Below are positions 36,154-45,334 of a stretch of 64,000 bases of DNA, in pieces. The first letter of the stretch is position 1. Each line of letters begins with the position of its first letter. A program made the position numbers and the translations under genes. The notes below the pieces were generated by a model, which saw only the letters and a program-made list of their open reading frames with translations, had not been told where the DNA came from and ran no database searches. Origin of the DNA: an uncultured Clostridia bacterium (GTDB taxonomy: Bacteria > Bacillota > Clostridia > Oscillospirales > Acutalibacteraceae); contig CAMVLW010000003.1 of assembly GCA_947168445.1 (NCBI GenBank), positions 16,182 to 80,181 of the forward strand, in the 5' to 3' direction.

Positions 36154-37626
36154 ATGATGAGGCTTTTTACAGAATCCCTGTGGGTTTTTATCTTGTTTTC
36201 GTTTTTGGGCTGGGCAGCCCGGTTTGCGTATCAGTCCATTAAGGAACGCCGCGTAATCAATCCGGGCTTTTTGACGCTTCCATTTATGCCGTCAATCGGC
36301 TTGGGCTTTGTGCTGCTTTATGTGTTTTTGCTGCGGCTGGACAACATCATCATGCTGTTTTTTACTTCGTCGCTGATTTTGACGCTGTTCAAATATTTTT
36401 CGGCAAGAATGTTTGAACGCTCGTTTGGCTTTAAATGGAAGGATTATTCGGACAGCAAGTACAAGCTCAACGCATATGTCAGCATTTGGGAGCCGCTTGC
36501 CTATGGACTGACAGGCGTTCTGGCGGTAAAGCTTGCGTTTCTTCCGATAAAGCCGCTGGTGTTGTCAATGCCGCTTTGGGTCGCGCTTTTGATTCCCGCG
36601 GCGGTTATCGGTCTGATTATTGCCGACACGGTTATTTCGTTTATCACGATTGTCAAGCTGCGCAAAAATCTGAAGCAGATGGAGGATATTTCCAAGCTGT
36701 TAGGTGACAACAGTTCAGAGATTCCTGACGAAGCGCTCCGGGAAGAATATGAACACAAGATGATTAAGAGTTCGCGGTTCCGGCTCAGACTCATCAAGGC
36801 GTTCCCGGATATGGAATCCTTTGACTATGAAAAGCAGCTTTCCAACCTCAAAGAGTATTACGACCTTGTAAAAAAGCGGAACAACGAGGTGTATGAAAAG
36901 CGGATTGAAAAGAAGGAGGACCGCCCGTTTGCCTACGGACTCAGCTTTTCAAAGCTGTTTTGGCTGTTTGTTATCGGCAGTGTGTTCGGAACCGTTTTGG
37001 AAACCGTCTGGGCGCTGTTTGCGGAAGGTCATTTTGAAATGAGAGTCGGCTGGGTACTGGGACCGTTTATTCCCGTTTACGGCGGCGGCGCTGTGGCAAT
37101 CACACTTTGTCTGTATAAGCTGCACAGCAAAAACGACGTGATTGTTTTTGTGTTCTCTGCCGTGATTGGCGCGACGTTTGAATACCTCTGCTCCTTTTTT
37201 CAAGAGAAGTTTTTGGGCACTATCAGCTGGGATTACAGCGACACGCTGTTTAATATTGACGGCAGAACCAATTTGATGTTTGCGCTTATCTGGGGCTTTT
37301 TGGGGCTGGTGTGGCTGCGGTATCTATATCCGCTTATCAGCCGGCTGATTGAACGGATTCCGAAAAAGCCGGGCAAGATTCTCACTGTGATTCTTTGTAT
37401 CTTCATGGCAATTGACGGCGTGCTGTCGCTTGCCGCCATTGACCGGAAAAACAAACGCGCCGAGGGAATCCCGCCTAAAACGGTTATCGGTCAGTTCTGC
37501 GACGCGGTGTTCCCGGACGAATATATGGAATTTATTTATCCGCACATGGGCACAAAGGAAACCTTTGCCAAGGAGCGGGAAATGAAGGCGAAAAAAGCCG
37601 CGCATGAGCGCCAAAAGAACGCATAA
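36154..37626 (+). CDS. Putative ABC-transporter-type IV (CmpB-like) membrane protein, duplicated domain
   Basis: The protein has 490 residues, with GGAGAGG before the ATG. It is polytopic, with two homologous halves that each open with an FSFLGW / FGTVLET type membrane segment and a Gly/Pro-rich loop: residues about 8-60 (LFSFLGWAARFAYQSI, GFLTLPFMPSIGLG) and about 270-320 (LFVIGSVFGTVLETVWAL, WVLGPFIPVYGGGAVAI). A charged cytoplasmic linker lies between them, and a C-terminal tail ends in a Lys/Glu-rich stretch. The second half matches the PF06541-type putative ABC transporter permease, which is often unaccompanied by an ATPase and has no proven transport role. The gene stands alone, with its own promoter and terminator. 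Confidence 0.75.
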   Translation: MMRLFTESLWVFILFSFLGWAARFAYQSIKERRVINPGFLTLPFMPSIGLGFVLLYVFLLRLDNIIMLFFTSSLILTLFKYFSARMFERSFGFKWKDYSDSKYKLNAYVSIWEPLAYGLTGVLAVKLAFLPIKPLVLSMPLWVALLIPAAVIGLIIADTVISFITIVKLRKNLKQMEDISKLLGDNSSEIPDEALREEYEHKMIKSSRFRLRLIKAFPDMESFDYEKQLSNLKEYYDLVKKRNNEVYEKRIEKKEDRPFAYGLSFSKLFWLFVIGSVFGTVLETVWALFAEGHFEMRVGWVLGPFIPVYGGGAVAITLCLYKLHSKNDVIVFVFSAVIGATFEYLCSFFQEKFLGTISWDYSDTLFNIDGRTNLMFALIWGFLGLVWLRYLYPLISRLIERIPKKPGKILTVILCIFMAIDGVLSLAAIDRKNKRAEGIPPKTVIGQFCDAVFPDEYMEFIYPHMGTKETFAKEREMKAKKAAHERQKNA

Positions 37627-37650
37627 AGAACGCATAATACTCAAAACGAC

Positions 37651-37690
37651 AAACTCCCAAAAGCCGCCGGAAGGTGACTTTTGGGAGTTT
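37651..37690 (+). terminator. Terminator of the CmpB-like gene
   Basis: AAACTCCCAAAAG (37651-37663) and CTTTTGGGAGTTT (37678-37690) form a perfect 13-bp stem followed by TTTT on the plus strand. Confidence 0.9.
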
Positions 37691-37710
37691 TTTTGCGAAA
37701 AGACAGACAT

Positions 37711-37738
37711 AAAAAAGAGGTGCGCTGACGCGCACCTC
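37711..37738 (-). terminator. Terminator of the Ser/Gly-rich CBM26-like protein gene
   Basis: GAGGTGCGC (37717-37725), loop TGAC and GCGCACCTC (37730-37738). On the minus strand the stem is followed by TTTTTT (37716-37711). Confidence 0.88.
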
Positions 37739-37757
37739 AATTAAACGAACGATTAAA

Positions 37758-38798
37758 TTAATAATCTCTTCTTCTTCTTGCGAGGAAGAATACGCCGATA
37801 GCAGCCAGCATTACGCCGCCGAGGATGAAGTAGATGGTGTCATTCTCGCCGGAGGAAACGGTGCTGGAAGTGGAGCTGCCGGAGCTGCTGCTGCCGGAGG
37901 AAGAAGAACCGCCGGTAGTAGAAGAACCGGAAGAAGAGCTGCTGCCGGAAGAAGAATCACTGCCGGAACCGCTGCTGCTCTCTGCGGACAGAGTGGACTT
38001 GGAAGCGTCCCAAGCAAGCTCTGCGCCTGCAGCCTTTGCCTTTGCAACCTGCTCCTCAACCTGAGACTTGCTCAGACCAAGAGTCTTAGCGGTATCGTCG
38101 ATAGTCTGCTGCTCGTCCTTGCCGTTGAACTTGATAGCGTTCTTGATGCTCTTGTTGTCGGTGGTGCTGATGAAGGTATAGAATACGCTGACAGCATCCT
38201 GACCGGGCCAATAGGTGTCACCGATGATGTTACCGATGGAGGTAATCATCAGGGGGTTGCCGTTCTTGCCGCTCTTCCACTTAACCTCGAAGCTCTTCTT
38301 GTTAGAGTCAACGTCGTTTTCTACCATGTTGCCGGTGCAATAAGCGGTGTCGCCGAAGTTGTCAGGAGTGATAATCAGGTTACAGGTCTGTACGCCCCAG
38401 TCAGAGGTGAAGATGCAGAAGGTGTGGTCGCTGAGGGTGTACTTATCGGAAAGGTCGAAGGACCAAAGATTGCCGCTGTCGTTCTTCATGTTACCCTTCT
38501 TGGAACCCCAAGTGATAAGCTCGGAACCGTTGTCGTTCAAGTAGAACGTAATCTTCTCGTTTTTCCAGTCAGACGGAACTTCGAAATAAACCATATTGCC
38601 TGCGCCGGTGCTTTCGGAACCCTCATCCGCGCCTACTGCGGAATTGTCGTCTGCGCCTACTGCGGAATTATCATCCGCGCCAACGGATACAGCGTCTTCT
38701 GCTGCAACCGCATCGTCAGCTTCTGCCGCGTTAGCAACAACAGCAGTGCCGCCGATCATCATAGCAGCGAGCATAATGCTTGCTATTTTCTTGAACAT
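37758..38798 (-). CDS. Secreted membrane-anchored protein with CBM26-like module and Ser/Gly-rich stalk
   Basis: The protein has 346 residues and starts with a signal peptide (cleavage near VANAAEA). Three 8-residue repeats VGADDNSA follow at residues 39-60, encoded by a 24-bp DNA repeat. Residues about 68-170 look like a CBM26/starch-binding beta-sandwich (NMVYFEVPSDW, ITFYLNDNGSELITWG, SDHTFCIFTSDWG), similar in pattern to the modules at 52911-54521. A region with a helical segment (TIDDTAKTLGLSKSQVEEQ) comes next, then a low-complexity Ser/Gly stalk of about 50 residues, a hydrophobic helix (TIYFILGGVMLAAIGVFFLA) and RRRR. No LPXTG is present, so it is anchored in the membrane. Carbohydrate binding is inferred from the fold pattern only. 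Confidence 0.75.
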   Translation of the reverse strand: MFKKIASIMLAAMMIGGTAVVANAAEADDAVAAEDAVSVGADDNSAVGADDNSAVGADEGSESTGAGNMVYFEVPSDWKNEKITFYLNDNGSELITWGSKKGNMKNDSGNLWSFDLSDKYTLSDHTFCIFTSDWGVQTCNLIITPDNFGDTAYCTGNMVENDVDSNKKSFEVKWKSGKNGNPLMITSIGNIIGDTYWPGQDAVSVFYTFISTTDNKSIKNAIKFNGKDEQQTIDDTAKTLGLSKSQVEEQVAKAKAAGAELAWDASKSTLSAESSSGSGSDSSSGSSSSSGSSTTGGSSSSGSSSSGSSTSSTVSSGENDTIYFILGGVMLAAIGVFFLARRRRDY

Positions 38799-38854
38799 TT
38801 GAAACTCCTCCTAAAAATTGTCCATTGTCCGAGAATACAATTCTCAGTAAAATT

Positions 38855-38883
38855 ATTATACAATAAAAGTTACAAAACTTCAA
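38855..38883 (-). promoter_or_regulatory. Strong sigma-A promoter of the CBM26-like surface protein gene
   Basis: On the minus strand TTGAAG (38883-38878), a 17-base spacer and a perfect TATAAT (38860-38855). A perfect palindrome, GAGAAT-ACA-ATTCTC (38831-38845), covers the start of the transcript and may be an operator or leader hairpin. The 154-base gap to alaS contains no clear terminator for alaS. Confidence 0.75.
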
Positions 38884-38952
38884 TACTTTTATAAAAATTT
38901 TGTCCGTCGCATTTCACAAGAATTGAAGATTTGGTTTGTCCATTTTTACAAC

Positions 38953-41586
38953 TTATTTCAGCATGGAAAGCACGGTTTCCTTCACGGATTGCAGCGCTTC
39001 GGCAATTTTTCCGGCGTCCTTGGCGCCCGCCATAGCGAGCTCCGGCTTGCCGCCGCCGTTGCCGCCCGCAATCTGCGCAACCGCCTTAACCAGCTTTCCG
39101 GCGTGAGCGCCCGCCTTGACAGCGTCCTTTCCGCAGGCTACGGCAAAGTTGATTTTGCCGCCGTTTTCGGTTGCCGCGACAACCACCGCCGAAGGATTCT
39201 CCGCCTTGGCGTTCTCGCACATGCTGCGCAGCACGTCGGCGCTGATGTCCTTAACGGAGCCGGTGTAGACGGACAGACCGCCGATTTCAACCGGGTTGGC
39301 AAAAATCTTTTCCATCTGCATTGCGGCAAGCTTGGCGTTGAGGCGCTCAATTTCCTTTTGCTGGGATTTAAGCTGCTCCGCAGCCTTCATTGCACCCTCA
39401 ATCAGCGCGTTGGGGTTGCTGATTTTGAGTGCGGAAGCGGCGCCTACCAAAATTCTGCGCGCTTCGTGAATGTAGGTGAGCATACCCATGCCGGTGACGG
39501 CTTCAATTCTTCTGACACCCGCGGCAACGGAGCCCTCCTGACGAATTTTGAACAAGCCGATGTTTGCGGTGTTGGTAACATGCGTACCGCCGCAGAACTC
39601 AATGGAGAAATCGCCTGCGCTGACAACGCGCACAGTGTCGCCGTACTTTTCTCCGAACAGCGCCATCGCGCCGAGCTTTTTGGCTTCTTCAATCGGCATT
39701 TCGCGGGTGACGACGGGAATGGCTTCAAGGATTTTCTGGTTGACAATATCCTCAACCTTCGCCAGTTCTTCATAGGTCATTGCCTCAAAATGCGTGAAGT
39801 CAAACCGGAAATAGCTGTCGGTGACAAGCTGACCCGCCTGCTGAACGTGGTTGCCGAGCACCTCGCGCAGCGCTGCCTGAAGCAAATGGGCGGAGGTGTG
39901 GTTGCGCATGATGTCGCTGCGGCGCATGGAATCAACGTCGGCGGTCATAACATCGCCCACGGTAAAGCCGCCCTCCTTGACGGTGACGGTATGCAGGAAA
40001 ATGTTGCCGGAAACGTCCTTGACGGTATCAACAACCTCTGCCTTGCAGTTGTGGTTGAAAAGCGTGCCGGTGTCGCCGACCTGTCCTCCGCTCTCGGCAT
40101 AGAAGGGTGTGGAATCGAGCACGACGAGCACGCTGTCTCCCTCTCCTGCCGCTTCAACGCGCTCGCCCTCCTTGACAATGGCAAGCACCTTGGATTCAAT
40201 GGTGAGGTCGCCGTAGCCGACGAAGTCCGTCTTGGGAATATCGGTCAAATCGGTGGAGTCGCTGATCCAAGCGTCAGCGCCGGCGTTCTTTCTCGCGTCA
40301 CGCGAGCGTTTTTTCTGCTCCTTTAGCAGTTCCTCAAAGCGTTCAACGTCAACGCCGATATGCTTCTCCGCCAAAATTTCGCGGGTGAGGTCAATCGGGA
40401 AACCGTAGGTATCGTTCAGACGGAAGGCGTCCTCGCCGCTGATGGTGGTGATGTCGTCTGCCTCCATCAGGTGCTGCAGCACCTTGAAGCCCTGGTCAAT
40501 GGTCTTGGCAAAGCTTTCCTCCTCAACGCGAATCACCTTGGTGATGAACTCCTCTTTTTCCTTCAGTTCGGGATAAGCGGTGAGGTTTTCCTTGATAACG
40601 GTGTCGCAGACTTTATAGAGGAACGGTTCCTCATAGCCGAGCAGTCTGCCGTGACGCGCCGCACGGCGCAGCAGACGGCGCAGCACATAGCCCTTGCCTT
40701 CGTTGGAGGGCATAACGCCGTCGCCAATCATGAAGGTGGTGGAGCGGATATGGTCGGTGATAACGCGCAAGGAGATGTCTTTCTTTTCGTCCTCGCCGTA
40801 TTTCACGCCGGTAATTTCGCAGATGTGCTTCATGATGTTCTGCACGGTGTCAACGAGGAACAGGTTGTCAACCTCCTGCATGACGCAGGCAAGACGCTCC
40901 AGACCCATGCCGGTGTCGATATTGGGGTGGTCAAGCGGCGTGTATGTTCCTTTGCCGTCGCTTTCAAACTGGGTAAATACGAGGTTCCAAACCTCAACAA
41001 AGCGGTCGCACTCGCAGCCGACATGACAATCGGGCTTGCCGCAGCCTTTTTCAGGTCCGCGGTCAAAATAGATTTCGGAACAGGGTCCGCAGGGACCGGA
41101 GCCATGCTCCCAGAAGTTATCCTCTTTGCCGAGGCGCACCATATGAGAGGGGTCTACGCCGACCTCCTTTGTCCAGATGTCATATGCTTCGTCGTCGTCC
41201 TGATAGATGGAAACGTAGAGTTTTTCCTCCGGCAGTTCCAATACCTTTGTGAAAAATTCCCACGCCCACGCGGTTGCTTCGCGCTTGAAATAGTCGCCGA
41301 ACGAGAAGTTTCCGAGCATTTCAAAGAAGGTGCCGTGACGGGCGGTGATGCCGACGCGCTCGATGTCGGGCGTGCGGATACATTTTTGGCAGGTGGTCAC
41401 GCGCTTGCGCGGCGGCGTGATTTCACCTGTAAAATACTTCTTCATGGGAGCCATGCCGCTGTTAATCAGCAGAAGGCTGTTGTCGTCCTTCGGAACCAGC
41501 GAAAAGCTCGGAAGGCGAAGGCATCCCTTGCTCTCAAAAAATGAAAGGAACTTTTCTCTGAGTTCGTTAAGTCCTGTCCATTGCAT
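38953..41586 (-). CDS. alaS: Alanine--tRNA ligase
   Basis: The protein has 877 residues, the usual length for the family. ATG 41586 has AGGAG 8 bases upstream. The class II catalytic core is recognisable (TARHGTFFEMLGNFSFGDYF; LVFTQFESDG; GMGLERLACVMQ), followed by the tRNA-recognition and editing domains with the zinc-binding motifs NHTSAHLLQAAL and EFCGGTHV, and the C-terminal DHHA1/C-Ala domain ending in the glycine-rich AQIAGGNGGGKPELAMAG. It charges tRNA-Ala and edits mischarged Ser/Gly. It is the last gene of an eight-gene operon and follows the U32 gene by 65 bases. No T-box leader is visible upstream. Confidence 0.99.
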   Translation of the reverse strand: MQWTGLNELREKFLSFFESKGCLRLPSFSLVPKDDNSLLLINSGMAPMKKYFTGEITPPRKRVTTCQKCIRTPDIERVGITARHGTFFEMLGNFSFGDYFKREATAWAWEFFTKVLELPEEKLYVSIYQDDDEAYDIWTKEVGVDPSHMVRLGKEDNFWEHGSGPCGPCSEIYFDRGPEKGCGKPDCHVGCECDRFVEVWNLVFTQFESDGKGTYTPLDHPNIDTGMGLERLACVMQEVDNLFLVDTVQNIMKHICEITGVKYGEDEKKDISLRVITDHIRSTTFMIGDGVMPSNEGKGYVLRRLLRRAARHGRLLGYEEPFLYKVCDTVIKENLTAYPELKEKEEFITKVIRVEEESFAKTIDQGFKVLQHLMEADDITTISGEDAFRLNDTYGFPIDLTREILAEKHIGVDVERFEELLKEQKKRSRDARKNAGADAWISDSTDLTDIPKTDFVGYGDLTIESKVLAIVKEGERVEAAGEGDSVLVVLDSTPFYAESGGQVGDTGTLFNHNCKAEVVDTVKDVSGNIFLHTVTVKEGGFTVGDVMTADVDSMRRSDIMRNHTSAHLLQAALREVLGNHVQQAGQLVTDSYFRFDFTHFEAMTYEELAKVEDIVNQKILEAIPVVTREMPIEEAKKLGAMALFGEKYGDTVRVVSAGDFSIEFCGGTHVTNTANIGLFKIRQEGSVAAGVRRIEAVTGMGMLTYIHEARRILVGAASALKISNPNALIEGAMKAAEQLKSQQKEIERLNAKLAAMQMEKIFANPVEIGGLSVYTGSVKDISADVLRSMCENAKAENPSAVVVAATENGGKINFAVACGKDAVKAGAHAGKLVKAVAQIAGGNGGGKPELAMAGAKDAGKIAEALQSVKETVLSMLK

Positions 41587-41651
41587 TGTGAATTACTCCT
41601 TTTATGATGAAATAATGGCAGCGAAGCTGTCGATTCATATACAATATAGAT

Positions 41652-42872
41652 TTATACTCTCTTGCGCCTGAGAACAGACCCCGCGGGAATCGCCCGGTCG
41701 GTCTGCATGGTGAGAATTTCCATCGGGTGCGGCGCACTGTCAACGCTCTCCCCTTCTCCGTTTTTAAGGCTCAGACATTTGACCAAAAACGGAATTCCGC
41801 CCGGCGGCAGCGCGTCGAGGGTGTCGCCCACCCAGAATTTGTTGCGCTGGGAAATAACAGCGGTGTGTTCGTCAACACATTCCTCACATACCGCCGCATT
41901 GTCATAATGACGGATATAGCCGCCGTCGCCTGTCACCTGCCCCGGCTCTGTGCCAAAGTAAAAGCCGGTGTTGTATTCGCGGTGGCTGATTTTTTCAAGT
42001 TCCTCTTTAATCCACGCGGGGAGTGTAAAGGGGTCGCCCTGTTCCGCGTAAGCGTCAACCGCCTTGCGGTAAGCGTTGGTAGTGACGGCGGTGTAATACG
42101 CCGACTTTGCCCTGCCCTCGATTTTGAAGCTTGAAATACCCGCCTTAACCAGTTCGGGAATGTGCTCAATCATGCACAAATCGCGTGAATTATAGAGGTA
42201 AGTGCCGCCGTTTTCCTCCTCAACGGGGAAAAACTGACCGTCGCGCTTTTCTTCAAACAGATGATACTTCCAACGGCAGGGCTGCGCACAGTCGCCGTGG
42301 TTGGCGTCGCGCCCGGTGAGATAGCTGGAAATCAGGCACCTGCCTGAAAAGGAAACGCACATGGCGCCGTGCACAAAGCACTCGATTTCAAGTTCCTTTG
42401 GCACCTTGGCGCGCATTTCGGCAATTTCATCAAGCGGAATCTCCCTCGCCAGCACCACGCGCGAGGCTCCCATGTTGTAGAGCACATTCGCGGCGGCATA
42501 GTTGGTGACGCCCGCTTGCGTGGAAATATGCCGCGCCACGTTGGGCGCGTATTTTTTTGCCGCTTCAAACACGCCGAGGTCGGCGATTATCAGCGCGTCC
42601 ACGCCGCAGTCCTGCGCCGTTTCGAGAAAGCCGGGCAGCGCGCCCAGTTCGCCGTTGTGCGGCAGAATGTTGCAGGTGAGGTGGATTTTTTTATTCATGG
42701 AATGAGCGAGGGCACACGCCTGCCGCAGCTCTTCTTCATCAAAATTGCGCGGAGAGGAGCGCATGCCAAAGCTTTTTCCCGCGAGAAATACCGCGTCGGC
42801 GCCAAAGGACAGCGCCGCCTTGAGACTCTCAAAGTCTCCCGCGGGAGAAAGAATTTCAGGTTTGGTTATCAT
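41652..42872 (-). CDS. Peptidase U32-family protein (RlhA/TrhP-like RNA hydroxylation)
   Basis: The protein has 406 residues. It starts with a TIM-barrel-like N-terminus (PEILSPAGDFESLKAALSFG, ADAVFLAGKSFGMR) and contains the U32 signature ECFVHGAMCVSFSGRCLISS with further cysteines in GDCAQPCRWKY; these form the expected iron-sulfur or metal ligands. Members such as RlhA and TrhP hydroxylate rRNA or tRNA using prephenate-derived chemistry; older annotations call them collagenases. The start overlaps the mltG stop by 4 bases (ATGA type), which indicates coupling. Assignment to the RlhA or the TrhP subgroup cannot be decided by eye. Confidence 0.93.
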   Translation of the reverse strand: MITKPEILSPAGDFESLKAALSFGADAVFLAGKSFGMRSSPRNFDEEELRQACALAHSMNKKIHLTCNILPHNGELGALPGFLETAQDCGVDALIIADLGVFEAAKKYAPNVARHISTQAGVTNYAAANVLYNMGASRVVLAREIPLDEIAEMRAKVPKELEIECFVHGAMCVSFSGRCLISSYLTGRDANHGDCAQPCRWKYHLFEEKRDGQFFPVEEENGGTYLYNSRDLCMIEHIPELVKAGISSFKIEGRAKSAYYTAVTTNAYRKAVDAYAEQGDPFTLPAWIKEELEKISHREYNTGFYFGTEPGQVTGDGGYIRHYDNAAVCEECVDEHTAVISQRNKFWVGDTLDALPPGGIPFLVKCLSLKNGEGESVDSAPHPMEILTMQTDRAIPAGSVLRRKRV

Positions 42873-44194
42873 TTAATATACTCCAGATTCGCCTCGTGCT
42901 CATAGATGGTGGACGCATAGTACGGATTGCCGTCCTTGTCGTGGCAGAAATAGTAGTAGCTGCTTTCAAACGGCAGCAGCGCCGCCTTAATCGCCTCGTT
43001 GCCGGGGTTGCAAATGGGTCCCGGCGGCAAGCCCTTGAGGGTGTAAGTATCGTAACGGCTCTTGTAGTTTTTGCCTGCCGTAGCGGGCAGCTTGTCCGCG
43101 CTGCGGTAGGGATAGTATTTGGTAGAGTCAAGGCTCAGAGAGGAAACACCCATGTCCGCGTCGGCTGTCAGGCGGTTGTGAAGAATTGACGAAACATAAT
43201 ACATATCCTCTTTGTTCGCCGCCTCCGCCTGCACAATGGAGGCGATGGTGAGAATCTGGTCGAGGGTGTAGGAGGTTCCTGTCTTTTCCATCATCTTGTT
43301 GACGGAATAAAGCTTGTCGTAGCCGTCGAACGCCTGCTTGGTGTAAAGCTTGCTCTCAAAGTTGTTGAGGAACTTGTAGATAATGCTCATGGGGTCGTCG
43401 TTCTGATAGAACTCGTATTTATCGGGATAGAGGTAGCCTTCCAGCTTATAGTAACGCTCGCCGGCATTCTTGATGTCCTTGAGGAAGTCAAAATCCTCGT
43501 CAAAGCTGTCGGACGCGCAAAGCTGCAAAAACTTTTCCTTGTCGCCGAGCGCCTTTTCCTCCACCAGCTTGTCAGCGATTTCCACCACGCTCATACCTTC
43601 GATAATCGTGACCTCAACGGTGTCGGTACGGCTGGACTTGCCCTGAAGATTGGTGAGAATCGCCTGATAGTCCATATTCTTTGTGAGTTCGTAGGTGCCG
43701 CCCGCAAATTCATCGCCGGATTTGGTGATTCTGGCGAACATCTTAAAGTAGCCGCCCTCGTTAATCACGCCGGTGCGCACCAGTTCGTCGGTCACGGTGT
43801 CAAGGCTCGCCTTGGCGGGAATCGTCACCGAAACGGAAGAGTTGTCGCTGCGGTTAATCGCCAGCAGGTCGTTCATGCCGGTGACGATATAGGTCGCGAC
43901 CATCACACCGACCAAGAACACGGACACCAGCCACATAATGCGGAAAATGCGCCGGTTGTGCTTGTTGCGGGCGCGCAGCGCTTTCTTCTGCTCGCGCTCG
44001 CGCTTTTTCAGCGATTTTTTGGATTCGCGCGCAATCTGCTCCTTTACGTCCTGTCCGCTGTAGGAATTGATTTCCTGCGGCTCGCGGTCAGAGGGATTGT
44101 CGCTGTCGTAGCCGCCGGAGACATTCATGCGGAAGTTTTCCGCTCTTCTGCGGCGCTGCTCCTCTACGCTGCGGTTGTTTTGATTCTGTTCCAT
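42869..44194 (-). CDS. mltG: Endolytic murein transglycosylase MltG (YceG family)
   Basis: The protein has 441 residues. A charged cytoplasmic region of about 80 residues (SKKSLKKREREQKKALRA) is followed by one membrane helix (IMWLVSVFLVGVMVATYI). The extracellular part begins with a LysM-like segment (SLDTVTDELVRTGVI) and contains the YceG catalytic core: TIASIVQAEAANKEDMYYVS, with the conserved glutamate in QAEA, then SILHNRL and LPPGPICNPGNEAIKAAL. The DPT-like substrate motif seen in many homologues is replaced by LSLDSTKYYPY. MltG cleaves nascent peptidoglycan strands and sets glycan length. It overlaps the U32 gene and lies 11 bases after the 5-formyl-THF cyclo-ligase gene. Confidence 0.95.
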   Translation of the reverse strand: MEQNQNNRSVEEQRRRRAENFRMNVSGGYDSDNPSDREPQEINSYSGQDVKEQIARESKKSLKKREREQKKALRARNKHNRRIFRIMWLVSVFLVGVMVATYIVTGMNDLLAINRSDNSSVSVTIPAKASLDTVTDELVRTGVINEGGYFKMFARITKSGDEFAGGTYELTKNMDYQAILTNLQGKSSRTDTVEVTIIEGMSVVEIADKLVEEKALGDKEKFLQLCASDSFDEDFDFLKDIKNAGERYYKLEGYLYPDKYEFYQNDDPMSIIYKFLNNFESKLYTKQAFDGYDKLYSVNKMMEKTGTSYTLDQILTIASIVQAEAANKEDMYYVSSILHNRLTADADMGVSSLSLDSTKYYPYRSADKLPATAGKNYKSRYDTYTLKGLPPGPICNPGNEAIKAALLPFESSYYYFCHDKDGNPYYASTIYEHEANLEYIK

Positions 44195-44205
44195 TCATAC
44201 ACCTC

Positions 44206-44790
44206 TTACTGATTGCGGTTCACAAACCGCTCTGTCACCAAAATGTCGGTGTGTCTGTCGTGCGCTCCGCGCGGAAGCTGCTTGACAGTATATTTTGCAT
44301 AACAAATTCCCGCGGTCACACCGCCGAAATTGTCGAGAAAACGGTCGTAATAGCCCTTGCCGAAGCCCACACGGTAGCCCTCTAAATCAAAACACAGTCC
44401 GGGCACAATGCAAAGCCCCGAAGAAAAGTCCGTCACGCGCTCGCATTTTTGCGCGTCGGGCTCCAAAAGCGAGAACATGCCGCTGATTAAGTCGTCCGTG
44501 GAGCGGATATAGTAGAAATCCAGCTTGCCGGATTTATCCACACAGCGCGGCACGGCAACGCGCTTGCCCTTTTTGAACGCGTCGGAAATCATCTGCGATG
44601 TGTCGCACTCAATCGGGGTTGACACAAAGATAAAAAGCGTCTGCGCCTGCGCATACTCCGGCAAAGAAAGCACCAGTTCCGTGAGTCCCCTGTCGAGCCT
44701 TTCTTTGACGTCGGGCGGACAGGCGGCGCGAAGCTTCTTGTATTTTGCGCGCAGCCTTCTCTTTTCCTCTTTGACGTTGATTAGAAACAT
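44206..44790 (-). CDS. 5-formyltetrahydrofolate cyclo-ligase
   Basis: The protein has 194 residues, typical for the family. The N-terminal basic helix (KEEKRRLRAKYKKLRAA) and the C-terminal signature GYRVGFGKGYYDRFL (ATP and folate binding) are clear. It converts 5-formyl-THF to 5,10-methenyl-THF with ATP. ATG 44790 overlaps the stop of the DJ-1 gene by 10 bases and has no good ribosome binding site of its own, so translation is probably coupled to the DJ-1 gene. Confidence 0.96.
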   Translation of the reverse strand: MFLINVKEEKRRLRAKYKKLRAACPPDVKERLDRGLTELVLSLPEYAQAQTLFIFVSTPIECDTSQMISDAFKKGKRVAVPRCVDKSGKLDFYYIRSTDDLISGMFSLLEPDAQKCERVTDFSSGLCIVPGLCFDLEGYRVGFGKGYYDRFLDNFGGVTAGICYAKYTVKQLPRGAHDRHTDILVTERFVNRNQ

Positions 44791-45320
44791 TGCATATCAC
44801 TGAGCACCTTGTCGGCGGCTTCCTTGGAAACAGCATAGCTGACTATTGCATGACCGAATTCTATGGCGCAGCCCGCGCCCTTGGCGGTGATAACGCTGCC
44901 GTCGGTTTCCACATGCCTGCCGGTTGCGTTGGCGCCCGTCAAGTCCTTTTCAAAGCCGGGGAAACAGGTGGCGTTTTTGCCGTTGAGCAATCCCATGTGA
45001 CCGAAAATGGACGGTGCGGCGCAAATCGCGGCAACAAGCTTGCCGTTATCATAGCAATGCTGCACGAACGCGAGCACCTGCTCGCTCGCTTCAAGATTGA
45101 GCGTGCCGGGCATACCGCCGGGAAGAATCACGCCCTCGACTTCATCATATGAAAGATTGGACAAATCCATGTCAGGCTTGACGGTGACGCCGTGGGAACT
45201 GGTGACATATTCACCTGTCACGCCGACGGTTTTGACGTTGAGCTTGGCGCGGCGCATGATGTCGAGCGGCGCCATTGCCTCGGTGATTTCAAAGCCTTCC
45301 GCTAAAAACAAATAATACAT
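44781..45320 (-). CDS. DJ-1/PfpI family protein (YajL-like)
   Basis: The protein has 179 residues. The flavodoxin-like DJ-1 fold is marked by YLFLAEGFEITEAMAPLDI, which holds the conserved glutamate, by VEGVILPGGMPG and by the nucleophile elbow KLVAAICAAPSIFG with the reactive cysteine. Family members act as chaperone, deglycase or glyoxalase-type proteins; many are labelled ThiJ without good reason. AAGGAAGG precedes the ATG. It sits within the tmk-alaS operon, upstream of and overlapping the cyclo-ligase gene. Confidence 0.95.
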   Translation of the reverse strand: MYYLFLAEGFEITEAMAPLDIMRRAKLNVKTVGVTGEYVTSSHGVTVKPDMDLSNLSYDEVEGVILPGGMPGTLNLEASEQVLAFVQHCYDNGKLVAAICAAPSIFGHMGLLNGKNATCFPGFEKDLTGANATGRHVETDGSVITAKGAGCAIEFGHAIVSYAVSKEAADKVLSDMQCF

Positions 45321-45334
45321 ACTGAGCCTTCCTT

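Noticed and set aside
38923..41544. Long plus-strand frames at 38923-40326 and 40360-41544
   Set aside because: They are antisense shadows of alaS, whose motifs are all intact on the minus strand.
41587..41651. Possible T-box leader upstream of alaS
   Set aside because: The gap is only 65 bases, with no stem-loop or T-box consensus; alaS is expressed from the tmk promoter.
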